Source: CAMDBL01 sp964498125 (GTDB lineage: Bacteria; Pseudomonadota; Alphaproteobacteria; Rhizobiales; Hyphomicrobiaceae). Taken from it: a stretch of 64,000 nt of DNA. Where the stretch lies: positions 86,579-150,578 of the forward strand of contig CAZCGE010000121.1 in NCBI GenBank assembly GCA_964498125.1, given 5' to 3'. The notes beneath the pieces are model-generated. The model saw nothing but the letters and a program-made list of their open reading frames with translations. It searched no databases and was not told the origin of the DNA. How positions within the stretch are numbered: position 1 is the first letter of the stretch; every line of letters starts with the position of its first letter. The position numbers were made by a program, and so were the translations under genes. Shown here piece by piece: positions 26,052 through 34,693 of the stretch.

Positions 26052-26380
26052 GGTGGGCATCCGTCATACGCTCGTTTGACACGGCAAGAAGGCGATGCCT
26101 AATACCGCGCGCGCCGCAGGGGCGCGCCAACATAGAGTAATTCGCGTCGTCATTCCGGCCAAGGAGGCGCCCTTCAGCGCCGACGCGCGCCGGAACCCAG
26201 CGCAAGACTCGTCCGAAGGACGCAATATGTCGTGCCGGAGGCGCGCAAACAAAGATGGAGTGCTTCGCACACTCTTGACGCTGGGTTCCGGATAACGCTC
26301 GGCCGAAGTGGCCTCGCGTTTCCGGAATGACGGAAGCAAAGTTAGCGCGTATGGGGCACAGTAGGGGCGCGAGACAACCG
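26052..26380. other. 329-base gene-free region holding a long imperfect palindrome
   Basis: I see no coding gene here. The gap is largely filled by an imperfect palindromic element at 26148-26332 (listed separately), which ends about 50 bases before the CoA-transferase start. Any promoter for that gene must overlap the element or lie in the short remaining stretch. Confidence 0.7.
26148..26332. repeat. Palindromic intergenic element, about 185 bp
   Basis: Outer arms CGTCATTCCGG (26148-26158) and CCGGAATGACG (26322-26332) are perfect inverted repeats. Inner arms CCGGAACCCAGCG (26190-26202) and CGCTGGGTTCCGG (26279-26291) are also perfect, and the centre can pair further (gagtgcttcgcacactc). 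The whole element could fold as one long cruciform or hairpin. Elements beginning GTCATTCCGG occur between genes in many proteobacteria and look like non-autonomous repeats. Confidence 0.75.
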
Positions 26381-27598
26381 ATGGCAGACAGCAAGAAGAC
26401 TCCGGCCATGGCGCTCGCCGGCCTGAAAGTCGTGGAGTGCGCCACGGTAATCGCCGCACCCTTCTGCGGCAAGCTGCTGGCTGATTTCGGCGCCGAGGTG
26501 ATCCACGTCGAGGCGGCGGGCAAGGGCGACCACCTGCGCCAGTTCGGTTTCACCAAGGATGGCATCAATCCGTGGTGGAAATACTACGATCGCAACAAGA
26601 AGCTGATCACGCTCGACATCTCCAAGCCCAAGGGGCGCGAACTTCTCCTGAAGCTGTTGGCCGATACCGACATCTTCATCGAGAATTTCCGCCCCGGCCG
26701 GTTGGAGGAATGGGGCATCCACTATGAGGACCTGGCCAAGATCAATCCGCGCCTGGTGATGATCCGGTTGACCGGCTATGGCCAGACCGGTCCCTATGCG
26801 GAGCAACCGGGCTTCGGCACGATCATCGAGGCCATGAGCGGCTTTGCCCACATGACCGGCGAGCCGGACGGCCCCCCGACCATGCCGCAGTTTGCCCTCG
26901 CCGATAGCGTCTCCGGGCTGTACGCGGCATCGGCGGCGATGTTCGCCATCTACAATCGCGACATCGTCGGCACCGGCAAGGGCCAGGTGATCGACGTCGC
27001 CATCTGGGAAAGCCTCACGTCGATCCTCGGCCCCAACGCCTCCGTCTACCAGCTCACCGGCGAAGCGCCGATGCGCATGGGCAATCGCGTACCGACTTCG
27101 GCGCCGCGCAACACTTACAGGACCAAGGACAACCGCTGGCTGGTGATTGCCGGCGCGACGCAGACCACGGCAACGCGGCTGCTGACCGTGGTCGGCGGCG
27201 AGGCGCTGGCCAAGGACCCGCGCTTTGCCAACAATATGCTCCGGGTCAAAAACGTCGCCGTGCTCGACGAGTATATATCGGCATGGATGACCGAGCGCAC
27301 GTTCGACGACGTGATGGCCACGCTGAATGCATGCGAAGTGCCCGTCGGCCCCATCAACACCATCGCCGACATCATGGTCGACCCGCACGCCATCGCGCGG
27401 CAGATGGTGGTTGACGCGCCGGACGAGCATCGGGGCACCTTGAAGCAGGAAGGCGTGTTCCCGCGCATGGTCGGCACGCCCGGCCAGGTGCGTCACACCG
27501 GCAACAGCATGGGCGCCGACAACGAGGAAATTTTCGCGCAACGCCTCGGGCTTTCGGCCAGCGAGATCGCGGACTTGAAAAAAGCCGGCGTGATTTGA
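26381..27598 (+). CDS. CaiB/BaiF family III CoA-transferase
   Basis: This 405-residue enzyme moves CoA between acyl groups through an aspartyl-CoA anhydride. Family marks are GLKVVECATVIAAPFCGKLLADFGAEVIHVE at the N-terminus, DRNKKLITLD, FIENFRPGRLEEWG, RLTGYGQTGPYAEQPGF and ALADSVSGLYAASAAM, the last containing the likely catalytic Asp. I use ATG 26381; starts at 26327 or 26351 would lie in or just past the palindromic element. A citrate-lyase-type CoA-ester lyase follows 55 bases downstream on the same strand, which suggests activation of a hydroxy-diacid such as citramalate or malate and then its cleavage. Exact substrates are unknown. Confidence 0.87.
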   Translation: MADSKKTPAMALAGLKVVECATVIAAPFCGKLLADFGAEVIHVEAAGKGDHLRQFGFTKDGINPWWKYYDRNKKLITLDISKPKGRELLLKLLADTDIFIENFRPGRLEEWGIHYEDLAKINPRLVMIRLTGYGQTGPYAEQPGFGTIIEAMSGFAHMTGEPDGPPTMPQFALADSVSGLYAASAAMFAIYNRDIVGTGKGQVIDVAIWESLTSILGPNASVYQLTGEAPMRMGNRVPTSAPRNTYRTKDNRWLVIAGATQTTATRLLTVVGGEALAKDPRFANNMLRVKNVAVLDEYISAWMTERTFDDVMATLNACEVPVGPINTIADIMVDPHAIARQMVVDAPDEHRGTLKQEGVFPRMVGTPGQVRHTGNSMGADNEEIFAQRLGLSASEIADLKKAGVI

Positions 27599-27653
27599 AT
27601 TTATTCAGCGCCTGGCAGAGTGTCGGATGCCTGACCACCCTTGGAGCCCCAGC

Positions 27654-28508
27654 ATGCCAAAGCCACTTATCACTCTCTACACGCCTGGCAACCGCCGCGA
27701 CTTGATCGCCAAGGCGCCGAAGTTCAAGCCGGACGGCCTGGTCCTCGATCTGGAGGACGCGGTCGCGATCCAGCTCAAGGCCGAGACCCGCATCGAGGTC
27801 GGCAAGCTGCTGCCGACGCTCGGCATCACCGCGCTGGTGCGGGTCAATTCCGAGCCGCAATACCTCGAGAAGGATCTCGAGGCCGTCGTCTGCAAGCACC
27901 TGTATGGCGTCTGCCTGCCGATGGCCGAGACGGTCGAGCAGATCAAGAACGCCGATAAGATCATGACGCGACTCGAGCGCGAGCAGGGCCTGGAACCAGA
28001 TTCCGTGAAATTGCTGCTGCTGATCGAGACCGCGCTCGGCGTGCACCGCTGTTATGACCTGTGCGTCGCCGCCAAGCGGGTCGAAAGCGTCGTGTTCGGC
28101 AGCGCGCAGGATGGCGACCTGCAGCGCGACCTGCGCTCGGCGTTCTCGATCGAGGGCCCGGAGCTCATGTATGCCCGCTGCAAGACGCTGCTGGAGGCAC
28201 GCGCGGCGAAGTTGCCCTACGTGCTCGACGGCGCTTTCTCCGACATCAAGAACGAGGACACGTTGCGTCGCGACTGCACGGTGTCGAAGCGGCTCGGCTA
28301 CAATGGGCGCACGCTGATCTATCCCGGCCACATCGCGATTGCGCGCGAATGCTACGCACCCGACCCAAAGGAAGTCGCGCACTATACCGCCGTGGCGAAG
28401 GCCTTCGAGGATGCTGAGAAGCAAGGTCTCGCCGCCATCAATTACGGCGGCAAGCTGATCGACTACGCCATGTACAAAAAAGCGAAGAGTTTTCTGGAGG
28501 TGGTATGA
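27654..28508 (+). CDS. HpcH/HpaI-type CoA-ester lyase (citrate lyase beta-like)
   Basis: This 284-residue TIM-barrel lyase is of the CitE/malyl-CoA lyase type. LYTPGNRRDLIAKAPKF, DGLVLDLEDAV (metal-ligand Glu/Asp region), VRVNSE, LLLLIETALGV and GRTLIYPGHI are the conserved stretches. It starts at ATG 27654, seven bases after GGAG. It forms an apparent operon with the CoA-transferase upstream, so a citramalyl-CoA or malyl-CoA type cleavage to acetyl-CoA plus a keto acid is likely, but this is inference. The stop is followed almost at once by a strong palindrome. Confidence 0.85.
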   Translation: MPKPLITLYTPGNRRDLIAKAPKFKPDGLVLDLEDAVAIQLKAETRIEVGKLLPTLGITALVRVNSEPQYLEKDLEAVVCKHLYGVCLPMAETVEQIKNADKIMTRLEREQGLEPDSVKLLLLIETALGVHRCYDLCVAAKRVESVVFGSAQDGDLQRDLRSAFSIEGPELMYARCKTLLEARAAKLPYVLDGAFSDIKNEDTLRRDCTVSKRLGYNGRTLIYPGHIAIARECYAPDPKEVAHYTAVAKAFEDAEKQGLAAINYGGKLIDYAMYKKAKSFLEVV

Positions 28509-28510
28509 AT

Positions 28511-28582
28511 GATGGGGTCAGACCCCTTGCATGAGCGTCGCTGCAAGACAATCAGCGTCCGGGCAAGGGGTCTGACCCCATC
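28511..28582. repeat. GGGGTCAGACCCC repeat pair, 20-bp inverted arms, copy 2
   Basis: Arms GATGGGGTCAGACCCCTTGC (28511-28530) and its exact reverse complement (28563-28582) enclose 32 bases. Each arm is itself a 13-base palindrome with one central base. It lies two bases after the CoA-ester lyase stop, so it probably also ends or stabilises that transcript. Confidence 0.85.
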
Positions 28583-28708
28583 GGCACGACCGTCCGCCAA
28601 TGACGCAGCTGTGATGATTTCGCGAGAATTCTCACGGCCTGTTGGATTGCCCGTGATCGCGCGCCGCCGCATTCATGACCGACCGAATTGCGGCCAAGGG
28701 AGGCATAT

Positions 28709-29359
28709 GTGGCTGGCTCACCATCCGACGGCAATCGTCCGGTCAATATCACGCTCTATCGCTGGGGCGGCCAGTGGGGACCATTCAAGGTCAACATCCC
28801 GTGCGGCGAGTGCTCGCTGACGCGCGATGTGCTACAGGACACGTTTGAGACCGAGCTGAAGGGCGTACCCGTCACGCTCGAAACCAAGGAGTGGCTGTCG
28901 AATTGGTGGGAGCCGCTACCGAAAGGTGGCTGGCACGCGCCGATCGTCATGGTGGAAGGGCGCATCATCAGCCAGGGCCATGCGCTCAATCGTGGCGTGC
29001 TGACGGAGGCCGTGATCGACGCGCATGCCCGCCGCAGTCCCGCCGCTGGCAACGTGCTGTTCGGCAAGGCTACCTGCCCGCATTGCACGCGCGCAAAGAC
29101 CTATCTGGATGAGGCCGGCGTCGCCTACACCTACCACGATGTCGTCAAGAGCCCGCGCGCGCTGTACGAGATGCTGGCCCGGGTCAAGCCGATCGTTGGG
29201 CCAAAGACCCCCATCACCGTGCCGCAGATCTGGCTCGATGGTGACTATATCGGCGGCACCGACGCACTCTCACTGAAAATCGCGCGGTCTGATATCGAAC
29301 CAAATCCAGAACGCGGTCAGAATTCGCTGACATCGCGACCAAGATTGAAACACGCGTAG
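28709..29359 (+). CDS. Dual thioredoxin-fold protein with C-terminal glutaredoxin domain
   Basis: This 216-residue protein starts at GTG 28709 behind AAGGGAGG. The C-terminal half (about residues 115-195) is a glutaredoxin: VLFGKATCPHCTRAKTYL with CPHC, TVPQIWLDGDYIGG with the cis-Pro and glutathione-binding Gly-Gly. The N-terminal half begins like another thioredoxin-fold strand (NITLYRWGGQWGPF) and carries CGEC, then GWHAPIVMVEG and ISQGHALNRG, reminiscent of a second cis-Pro region. It may be a two-site thiol-disulfide oxidoreductase. The tail (SDIEPNPERGQ onward) looks unstructured. The partner is unknown. Confidence 0.75.
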   Translation: MAGSPSDGNRPVNITLYRWGGQWGPFKVNIPCGECSLTRDVLQDTFETELKGVPVTLETKEWLSNWWEPLPKGGWHAPIVMVEGRIISQGHALNRGVLTEAVIDAHARRSPAAGNVLFGKATCPHCTRAKTYLDEAGVAYTYHDVVKSPRALYEMLARVKPIVGPKTPITVPQIWLDGDYIGGTDALSLKIARSDIEPNPERGQNSLTSRPRLKHA

Positions 29360-29410
29360 CTCGGACATCGCCGTTACCGACCACGAATTCGTGAGGCCAT
29401 AACGCGCGGT

Positions 29411-30661
29411 TCAGTTGGGCTCCGCCGCGTCATCGGCGGGCGCGGCCTGCGAACCCGCATGAGCCAGTTCCTCGCGCCGCACCCACGAGCGGACGTCGCG
29501 CTCGACCAGCGCGATGACCGCCTCGGCCGCCAGCACGCCGCTGATGCGTTTGATCCGCGCCAGGGACGGCAGCGCCGACACAGCCGCGACCGCGCCGCCG
29601 TTCTCCGTGCGCGCGATCTCGATGCGGGCCAGCCCGAGCTGCAGCGCTTGCGCCGCACGCTCGGCGAGGCGACGTTCATCGGTGTACCGCTTGTCAGCAA
29701 CGTCGCGCAGGCGCTTGTGGCGTTGCTCGAGCAGCGCCAGCGTCGTGCCGCCAACGACGACCGCGATCAGCCGTGGCGAGGCGACACGCGGTGAATCGGC
29801 TGGAGCCGGCGCGATCCCCAGCGCCAATTGGCGCTCGATGGTGGGAACACGATGACGGACGAGCATCTGCACCGTCGCCAGCCGGTTGGACAGCCGGTCG
29901 AGCGCGTCACCGGCGTTGATCGCGTGGCTGCCCATCAGCTCGAGCTGGCGCACGACCGCGGCGGCGGACGGATCGCGCCGCGCCGCAATACGGGGTATGA
30001 CCGCGTCGAAGTGCGGCAGACGCGCCGCACCGTCGAGGAGCAGCGGCGAACCTGCCTCGAACGCCAGCGATACAGCTGTGCAGTCGATCACCTCCAGCAC
30101 GTGGCCGCGTGCCGTGGCGGCGACCGCCAGCATGCGGTTGGTCTCGGTATCGGGCTTCCTCGTCAGCACGGCGATGCGCAGGGCGCGGCGCACCGGGTCT
30201 TGCTTGGGCAGGTGCCGATAGAGCCTGTAGCTCAGTCGCGGCTGGCGGAACGAGGCGGCGGCATCGACGTACATATCGTCGTTGATCGCTTGCCGGCCAA
30301 GCAGCATGCGGTAGCTCATCGTCTCGCGATTGGTCAGTGTCAGCTCGACCGGCCAGTCGCGGTCACCGATCCTGACACGTGAGGCAATGACGTAGCGGTG
30401 CTCTTTCTCGCCGTTGGAGCTCGTCACCTCGCGGCGGTCCGCGATCGGCGCCGAGCAATAGATCTCGATGTCATTCCTGCCGGGGATCGGGTGGATGCCG
30501 AACCGGACCATGGGCGCGGCGGCCGAGCCGAACGGCTCGATCAGGAAGGCATGCAGCGCCGATGTCCGCGCGCCCGTGTCGACCTTGGCCTTGATGGCCG
30601 GCAGTCCGAGATCGGGCAGCGATAGCCACTCTTCCCAACCTAGAATGAACGGTGTTTGCAC
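29411..30661 (-). CDS. RimB-like retropepsin fused to a degenerate RimK-like domain
   Basis: This 416-residue protein starts at GTG 30661. Residues 1-155 match the ATP-dependent zinc protease/RimB family: LGWEEWLSLPDLGLPAIKAK, DTGARTSALHA (the aspartyl-protease-like loop) and MLLGRQAI. From about residue 160 the protein resembles RimK, the ligase that adds glutamates to ribosomal protein S6: RIAVLTRK, GHVLEVIDCT, LPHFDAVIPRI, QLELMGSHAIN. After residue 285 most of the ATP-grasp core is missing, and the metal-binding region (MEVNASPGLEG in RimK) reads VSALPSLARIK. The ligase half is therefore probably inactive and may serve as a binding or regulatory module. No separate rimK is in the window. 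Confidence 0.75.
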   Translation of the reverse strand: MQTPFILGWEEWLSLPDLGLPAIKAKVDTGARTSALHAFLIEPFGSAAAPMVRFGIHPIPGRNDIEIYCSAPIADRREVTSSNGEKEHRYVIASRVRIGDRDWPVELTLTNRETMSYRMLLGRQAINDDMYVDAAASFRQPRLSYRLYRHLPKQDPVRRALRIAVLTRKPDTETNRMLAVAATARGHVLEVIDCTAVSLAFEAGSPLLLDGAARLPHFDAVIPRIAARRDPSAAAVVRQLELMGSHAINAGDALDRLSNRLATVQMLVRHRVPTIERQLALGIAPAPADSPRVASPRLIAVVVGGTTLALLEQRHKRLRDVADKRYTDERRLAERAAQALQLGLARIEIARTENGGAVAAVSALPSLARIKRISGVLAAEAVIALVERDVRSWVRREELAHAGSQAAPADDAAEPN

Positions 30662-30855
30662 GTGGCCTCGGTGCTTGGCCTCGGTGGCGATGCAGGTCCG
30701 GTAGCGTTAGCATAATCGATCGACGGCGTGATGTGGCAACCACGGCACCCGAGCTTCACCTCGCGCGGGGCCGCCGGCGCCCAGGACATGGGGCACGTGA
30801 TGTTGGACCGCGATGAGCGATAACCTACGCCTTTATCGCTCAAAGAATGGTGATC

Positions 30856-30930
30856 TGGTGCCGCAGGAGGGATTTGAACCCCCGACCTCCCGCTTACGAA
30901 GCGGATGCTCTACCACTGAGCTACTGCGGC
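30856..30930 (-). tRNA. tRNA-Thr (anticodon CGT)
   Basis: On the minus strand the cloverleaf begins GCCGCAG with a matching CTGCGGC acceptor arm. Below it are a D arm (GCTC/GAGC), an anticodon stem TCCGC/GCGGG with loop TTCGTAA (anticodon CGT, reading ACG), a T arm with GGTTCAAAT, discriminator A and an encoded CCA (30856-30858 on the plus strand as TGG). No integrase or att-like duplication is seen beside it. Confidence 0.95.
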
Positions 30931-31135
30931 TGACCTTCGATGAGGCGAGCCATATCCCTAGACCCGGCTGTTGGCAAGGACACGGTGTGATCAGCGAAGC
31001 CCAACGCGCCACGCTTTGACGTCACGAACCTGCGCCGGGTCAAGTTCCTGGATAACCGCGCCGCGACGGTGCGCGCAGCACTCGCCGACATTCAGGGCGC
31101 GGTTTCCGGGACGGCGGTGGGGAGGCAGAAACCCG

Positions 31136-31510
31136 TTAATTCGGGAAGCGGATCAGGATCTGCATTTTCACCAGCTGCGGGAAAAACGTCTGTAGCGTGT
31201 GGCCGAGCAGCCAGAGCACAATGCCAAGAATGATCACCGCTGGAATGGCCGCGAACACGGCCTTGATGCAAAACAGCATCAGATCGACGAAGGGAACGTC
31301 GAAACGGCGCACCGTTGCTGCGTGCAGCTCGCCAACGTATGGCGCCCGAGCATCCTGGTCGCGGTCCATGGACAGCAGCGGCTCCGGCGCGGGCAGCCGA
31401 AACTCGCGCTCCCGGGCCTCCCGCTCCCGCGCGTCACGCTCGCGCCTGAGTGTCCTCGGCAGATCGTCGATGCCGCCATCGGCTGGCATCGCCAGTTGGT
31501 GTTCCGACAT
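31136..31510 (-). CDS. Small membrane protein, unknown function
   Basis: This 124-residue protein starts at ATG 31510. The N-terminal 80 residues are charged, with an Arg/Glu-rich stretch (RRERDAREREAREREF) likely to form a helix, and are cytoplasmic. One long hydrophobic segment follows (LMLFCIKAVFAAIPAVIILG and onward, about residues 80-108), then a short tail. The gene is divergent from apt, sharing a 155-base intergenic region. I do not recognise the family. Confidence 0.6.
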   Translation of the reverse strand: MSEHQLAMPADGGIDDLPRTLRRERDAREREAREREFRLPAPEPLLSMDRDQDARAPYVGELHAATVRRFDVPFVDLMLFCIKAVFAAIPAVIILGIVLWLLGHTLQTFFPQLVKMQILIRFPN

Positions 31511-31665
31511 GTCGCTCGCCACTCCCGCCGAGCGCCCTTGTGGCGCCAGGGCTCGCCATTGGTGCCGCCCAAGCACCGCGAATCGAATTGGGCGATACTG
31601 TAGTCTACCTACATGTGCCCATAATTGCTATTTTCAGCCACGACTTCGGCCAGGAGGCTCTTGCG

Positions 31666-32196
31666 GTGGACGATCTCAAAGCGCTGGTTCGCACGATTCC
31701 CAATCACCCCAAGCCCGGCATCATGTTTCGTGACGTGACGACGCTGTTTGGCCACGCGCAGGGCTTCAAGGCCGCGATCGCGCAGTTGACCGAACCCTTT
31801 CGCATGCAGCGAATCGACGCCGTGGCGGGCATCGAGGCGCGCGGCTTCATTCTCGGTGGCGCCGTCGCCGATCGGCTTGGCTGCGGCTTCGTGCCGATCC
31901 GCAAGAAGGGCAAGCTGCCGTGGCGGACCTACGCGCAAGAGTATGCGCTCGAATACGGCGTCGACACCGTCGAGATACACGAGGACGCCATCGCCAAGGG
32001 CCAGCGCATCCTAATCGTCGACGACCTGATCGCCACCGGCGGCACGGCCGAGGCCGCGGCCAAGCTGATCCGACGATCGGGCGGCGAGGTGGCCGGCGCC
32101 GCCTTCATCATCGACCTGCCGGCATTGGGCGGCGTCGCTCGTCTGAAGGACCTGCAGATCGCGTCGCATATCCTGATGGCGTTCGACGGTCACTGA
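31666..32196 (+). CDS. apt: Adenine phosphoribosyltransferase
   Basis: This 176-residue enzyme makes AMP from adenine and PRPP in purine salvage. Typical family stretches are PNHPKPGIMFRDVTTL, DAVAGIEARGFILGGAVA, GFVPIRKKGKLP and the PRPP motif ILIVDDLIATGGTAEAA. I start at GTG 31666, eight bases after AGGAGG, which gives the usual length; the frame stays open a further 216 bases upstream but without homology. The gene appears to be transcribed alone. Confidence 0.94.
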   Translation: MDDLKALVRTIPNHPKPGIMFRDVTTLFGHAQGFKAAIAQLTEPFRMQRIDAVAGIEARGFILGGAVADRLGCGFVPIRKKGKLPWRTYAQEYALEYGVDTVEIHEDAIAKGQRILIVDDLIATGGTAEAAAKLIRRSGGEVAGAAFIIDLPALGGVARLKDLQIASHILMAFDGH

Positions 32197-32289
32197 GGTG
32201 GCCGTGCATGGCGTCCGCCTTGTCACGCGCCGCCGGTTTCAATACATCCCTTGCCGACCCGTTGCAGTCGACCTTTTCGAGGACCGCCC

Positions 32290-33441
<1,152 letters not shown>

Positions 33442-33465
33442 GCGGTTTGGCCACAGCTGGGCGCA

Positions 33466-33498
33466 CACAGGGTCAGACCCGCGGGGGCTGACCCTGTG
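33466..33498. repeat. GGGTCAGACCC repeat, copy 3, between convergent genes
   Basis: Arms CACAGGGTCAGACCC (33466-33480) and GGGGCTGACCCTGTG (33484-33498) pair with one mismatch around a three-base loop. They are followed by a partial duplicate TGACCCTGTG. The repeat lies between the convergent stops of the alcohol dehydrogenase and the cytochrome P460 gene and may terminate both. Confidence 0.75.
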
Positions 33499-33519
33499 AA
33501 TGACCCTGTGCCGAACGCA

Positions 33520-34053
33520 CTATTTCGCCGTTTTCATCTTGTCGTAGGTGAAGACGAAGTCCTTCACCGGGTCGAGGGGCTTGTGGCAATCGAAGCAGCC
33601 CTTGAGGTTGGCTTTGGTGTTGACGGCCTTGGCGGCGGTAAAGGCCTGGTATTCCCATTCGCCATTGCGCCACTCTGGCGGATACTCGCCGCCCCAGCCG
33701 GTGCGCTTTTCCATGACCGTGTAGGCCAATAGCTCATCCTTGATGAAGCGGTCATCGGCGCCCTTTACCGGCACGCCCTTGTCGTCGAGCTTGGCCTTGA
33801 ACTGTACCAGGGTAATGACGGTGCCGCTCGGCAGCGGCTTGCCGGCCTTGGCCGCTTCGACGGCTTCCTTGCTGACATACAGCTCGCGGAACTGCTTGTT
33901 ATCGGCGCGATCAACGGTGGTGTAGAGCACGCCCTTGGCGTAGTCCTCCGGGAACTTGATGAGATCACCCCCGGCGCGAACGTGGATGATCCCGGTGCCG
34001 GCCACCAGGATGGCGGCGAGCGCGGCGGCGGATGTCATGGCGGAAAGTCGCAA
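33520..34053 (-). CDS. Cytochrome P460-family c-type cytochrome
   Basis: This 177-residue protein has a signal peptide (LAAILVAGTGIIHVRA) and is periplasmic. The heme-c motif CFDCH sits near the C-terminus within NLKGCFDCHKPLDPVKDFVF, which is the P460 family pattern, and the preceding strand GEWEYQAFTAAKAVN fits the fold. Cytochromes P460 oxidise hydroxylamine or bind NO; others of the fold act on other small molecules. I start at TTG 34053, seven bases after GGGAGG; ATG 34038 is the alternative. The neighbouring class III alcohol dehydrogenase can also act in NO metabolism, but the genes are convergent. Confidence 0.78.
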   Translation of the reverse strand: MRLSAMTSAAALAAILVAGTGIIHVRAGGDLIKFPEDYAKGVLYTTVDRADNKQFRELYVSKEAVEAAKAGKPLPSGTVITLVQFKAKLDDKGVPVKGADDRFIKDELLAYTVMEKRTGWGGEYPPEWRNGEWEYQAFTAAKAVNTKANLKGCFDCHKPLDPVKDFVFTYDKMKTAK

Positions 34054-34175
34054 GGCAGGTCCTCCCTCGTTCAATAGTTGACGGTTGACGCAGACAGCGG
34101 GCCACGAGCATAACCCGTCCGTGTCTCGCGCGCCCTTCAAACGACTGTGATCATCCTAAGACTGGCTCTAGATCC

Positions 34176-34685
34176 ATGAAACGCACCGGCTTCTACTCCG
34201 GATCATTCGATCCGGTCACCCTCGGACACCTCGATGTCATCCGCAGGTCGCTGAAGCTGGTCGACACGCTGGTGATCGGCATCGGCGTGCATTCGGGCAA
34301 GGCGCCGCTGTTCACGGTGGAAGAGCGCATCGCCATGCTCGACGCCGAAGCCGCGGTGCTGATCAAGAAGACCGGCCACGGCGGCCGGGTCGATGTCGTC
34401 ACATTCGACGGCCTGACCGTCGATGCCGCGCGCCAAGTTGGCGCCTGCGTCATCTTTCGGGGCTTGAGGGATGCAACCGATTTCGACTACGAGATGCAGA
34501 TGTCGGGCATGAACGGCGCCATGGCCCAGGACATCGACACCGTGTTCCTGCCGGCCAGTCCTGGCGTGCGCCATATCACGGCGACGCTGGTGCGCCAGAT
34601 TGCGCTGATGGGCGGGGACGTCGGCGAATTCGTCAGCCGCGACATCGCCAAACGGCTCAAGGCCAAGGCCAGCAAGCGCAAGTAG
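34176..34685 (+). CDS. coaD: Phosphopantetheine adenylyltransferase
   Basis: This 169-residue enzyme transfers AMP to 4'-phosphopantetheine, the fourth step of coenzyme A synthesis. Diagnostic stretches are GSFDPVTLGHLDVIRRS (T/HxGH nucleotidyl-transfer motif), VIFRGLRDATDFDYEMQM and the terminal TATLVRQIALMGGDVGEFV. The length is normal. It is followed eight bases later by an aminoglycoside-phosphotransferase-family kinase, so the two may be cotranscribed. Confidence 0.96.
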   Translation: MKRTGFYSGSFDPVTLGHLDVIRRSLKLVDTLVIGIGVHSGKAPLFTVEERIAMLDAEAAVLIKKTGHGGRVDVVTFDGLTVDAARQVGACVIFRGLRDATDFDYEMQMSGMNGAMAQDIDTVFLPASPGVRHITATLVRQIALMGGDVGEFVSRDIAKRLKAKASKRK

Positions 34686-34693
34686 GCCCTGCC

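Noticed and set aside
26342..27541. 399-codon open frame on the minus strand
   Set aside because: Antisense to the CoA-transferase; composition is that of a codon-phase shadow.
30856..30930. tRNA gene as an integration site for an island
   Set aside because: No integrase, no duplicated tRNA 3' end and no change of gene content on either side.
30813..31019. 68-codon frame containing EGFEPPTSRLRSG
   Set aside because: This peptide is the usual false translation through a tRNA gene read on the wrong strand; the tRNA-Thr explains it.
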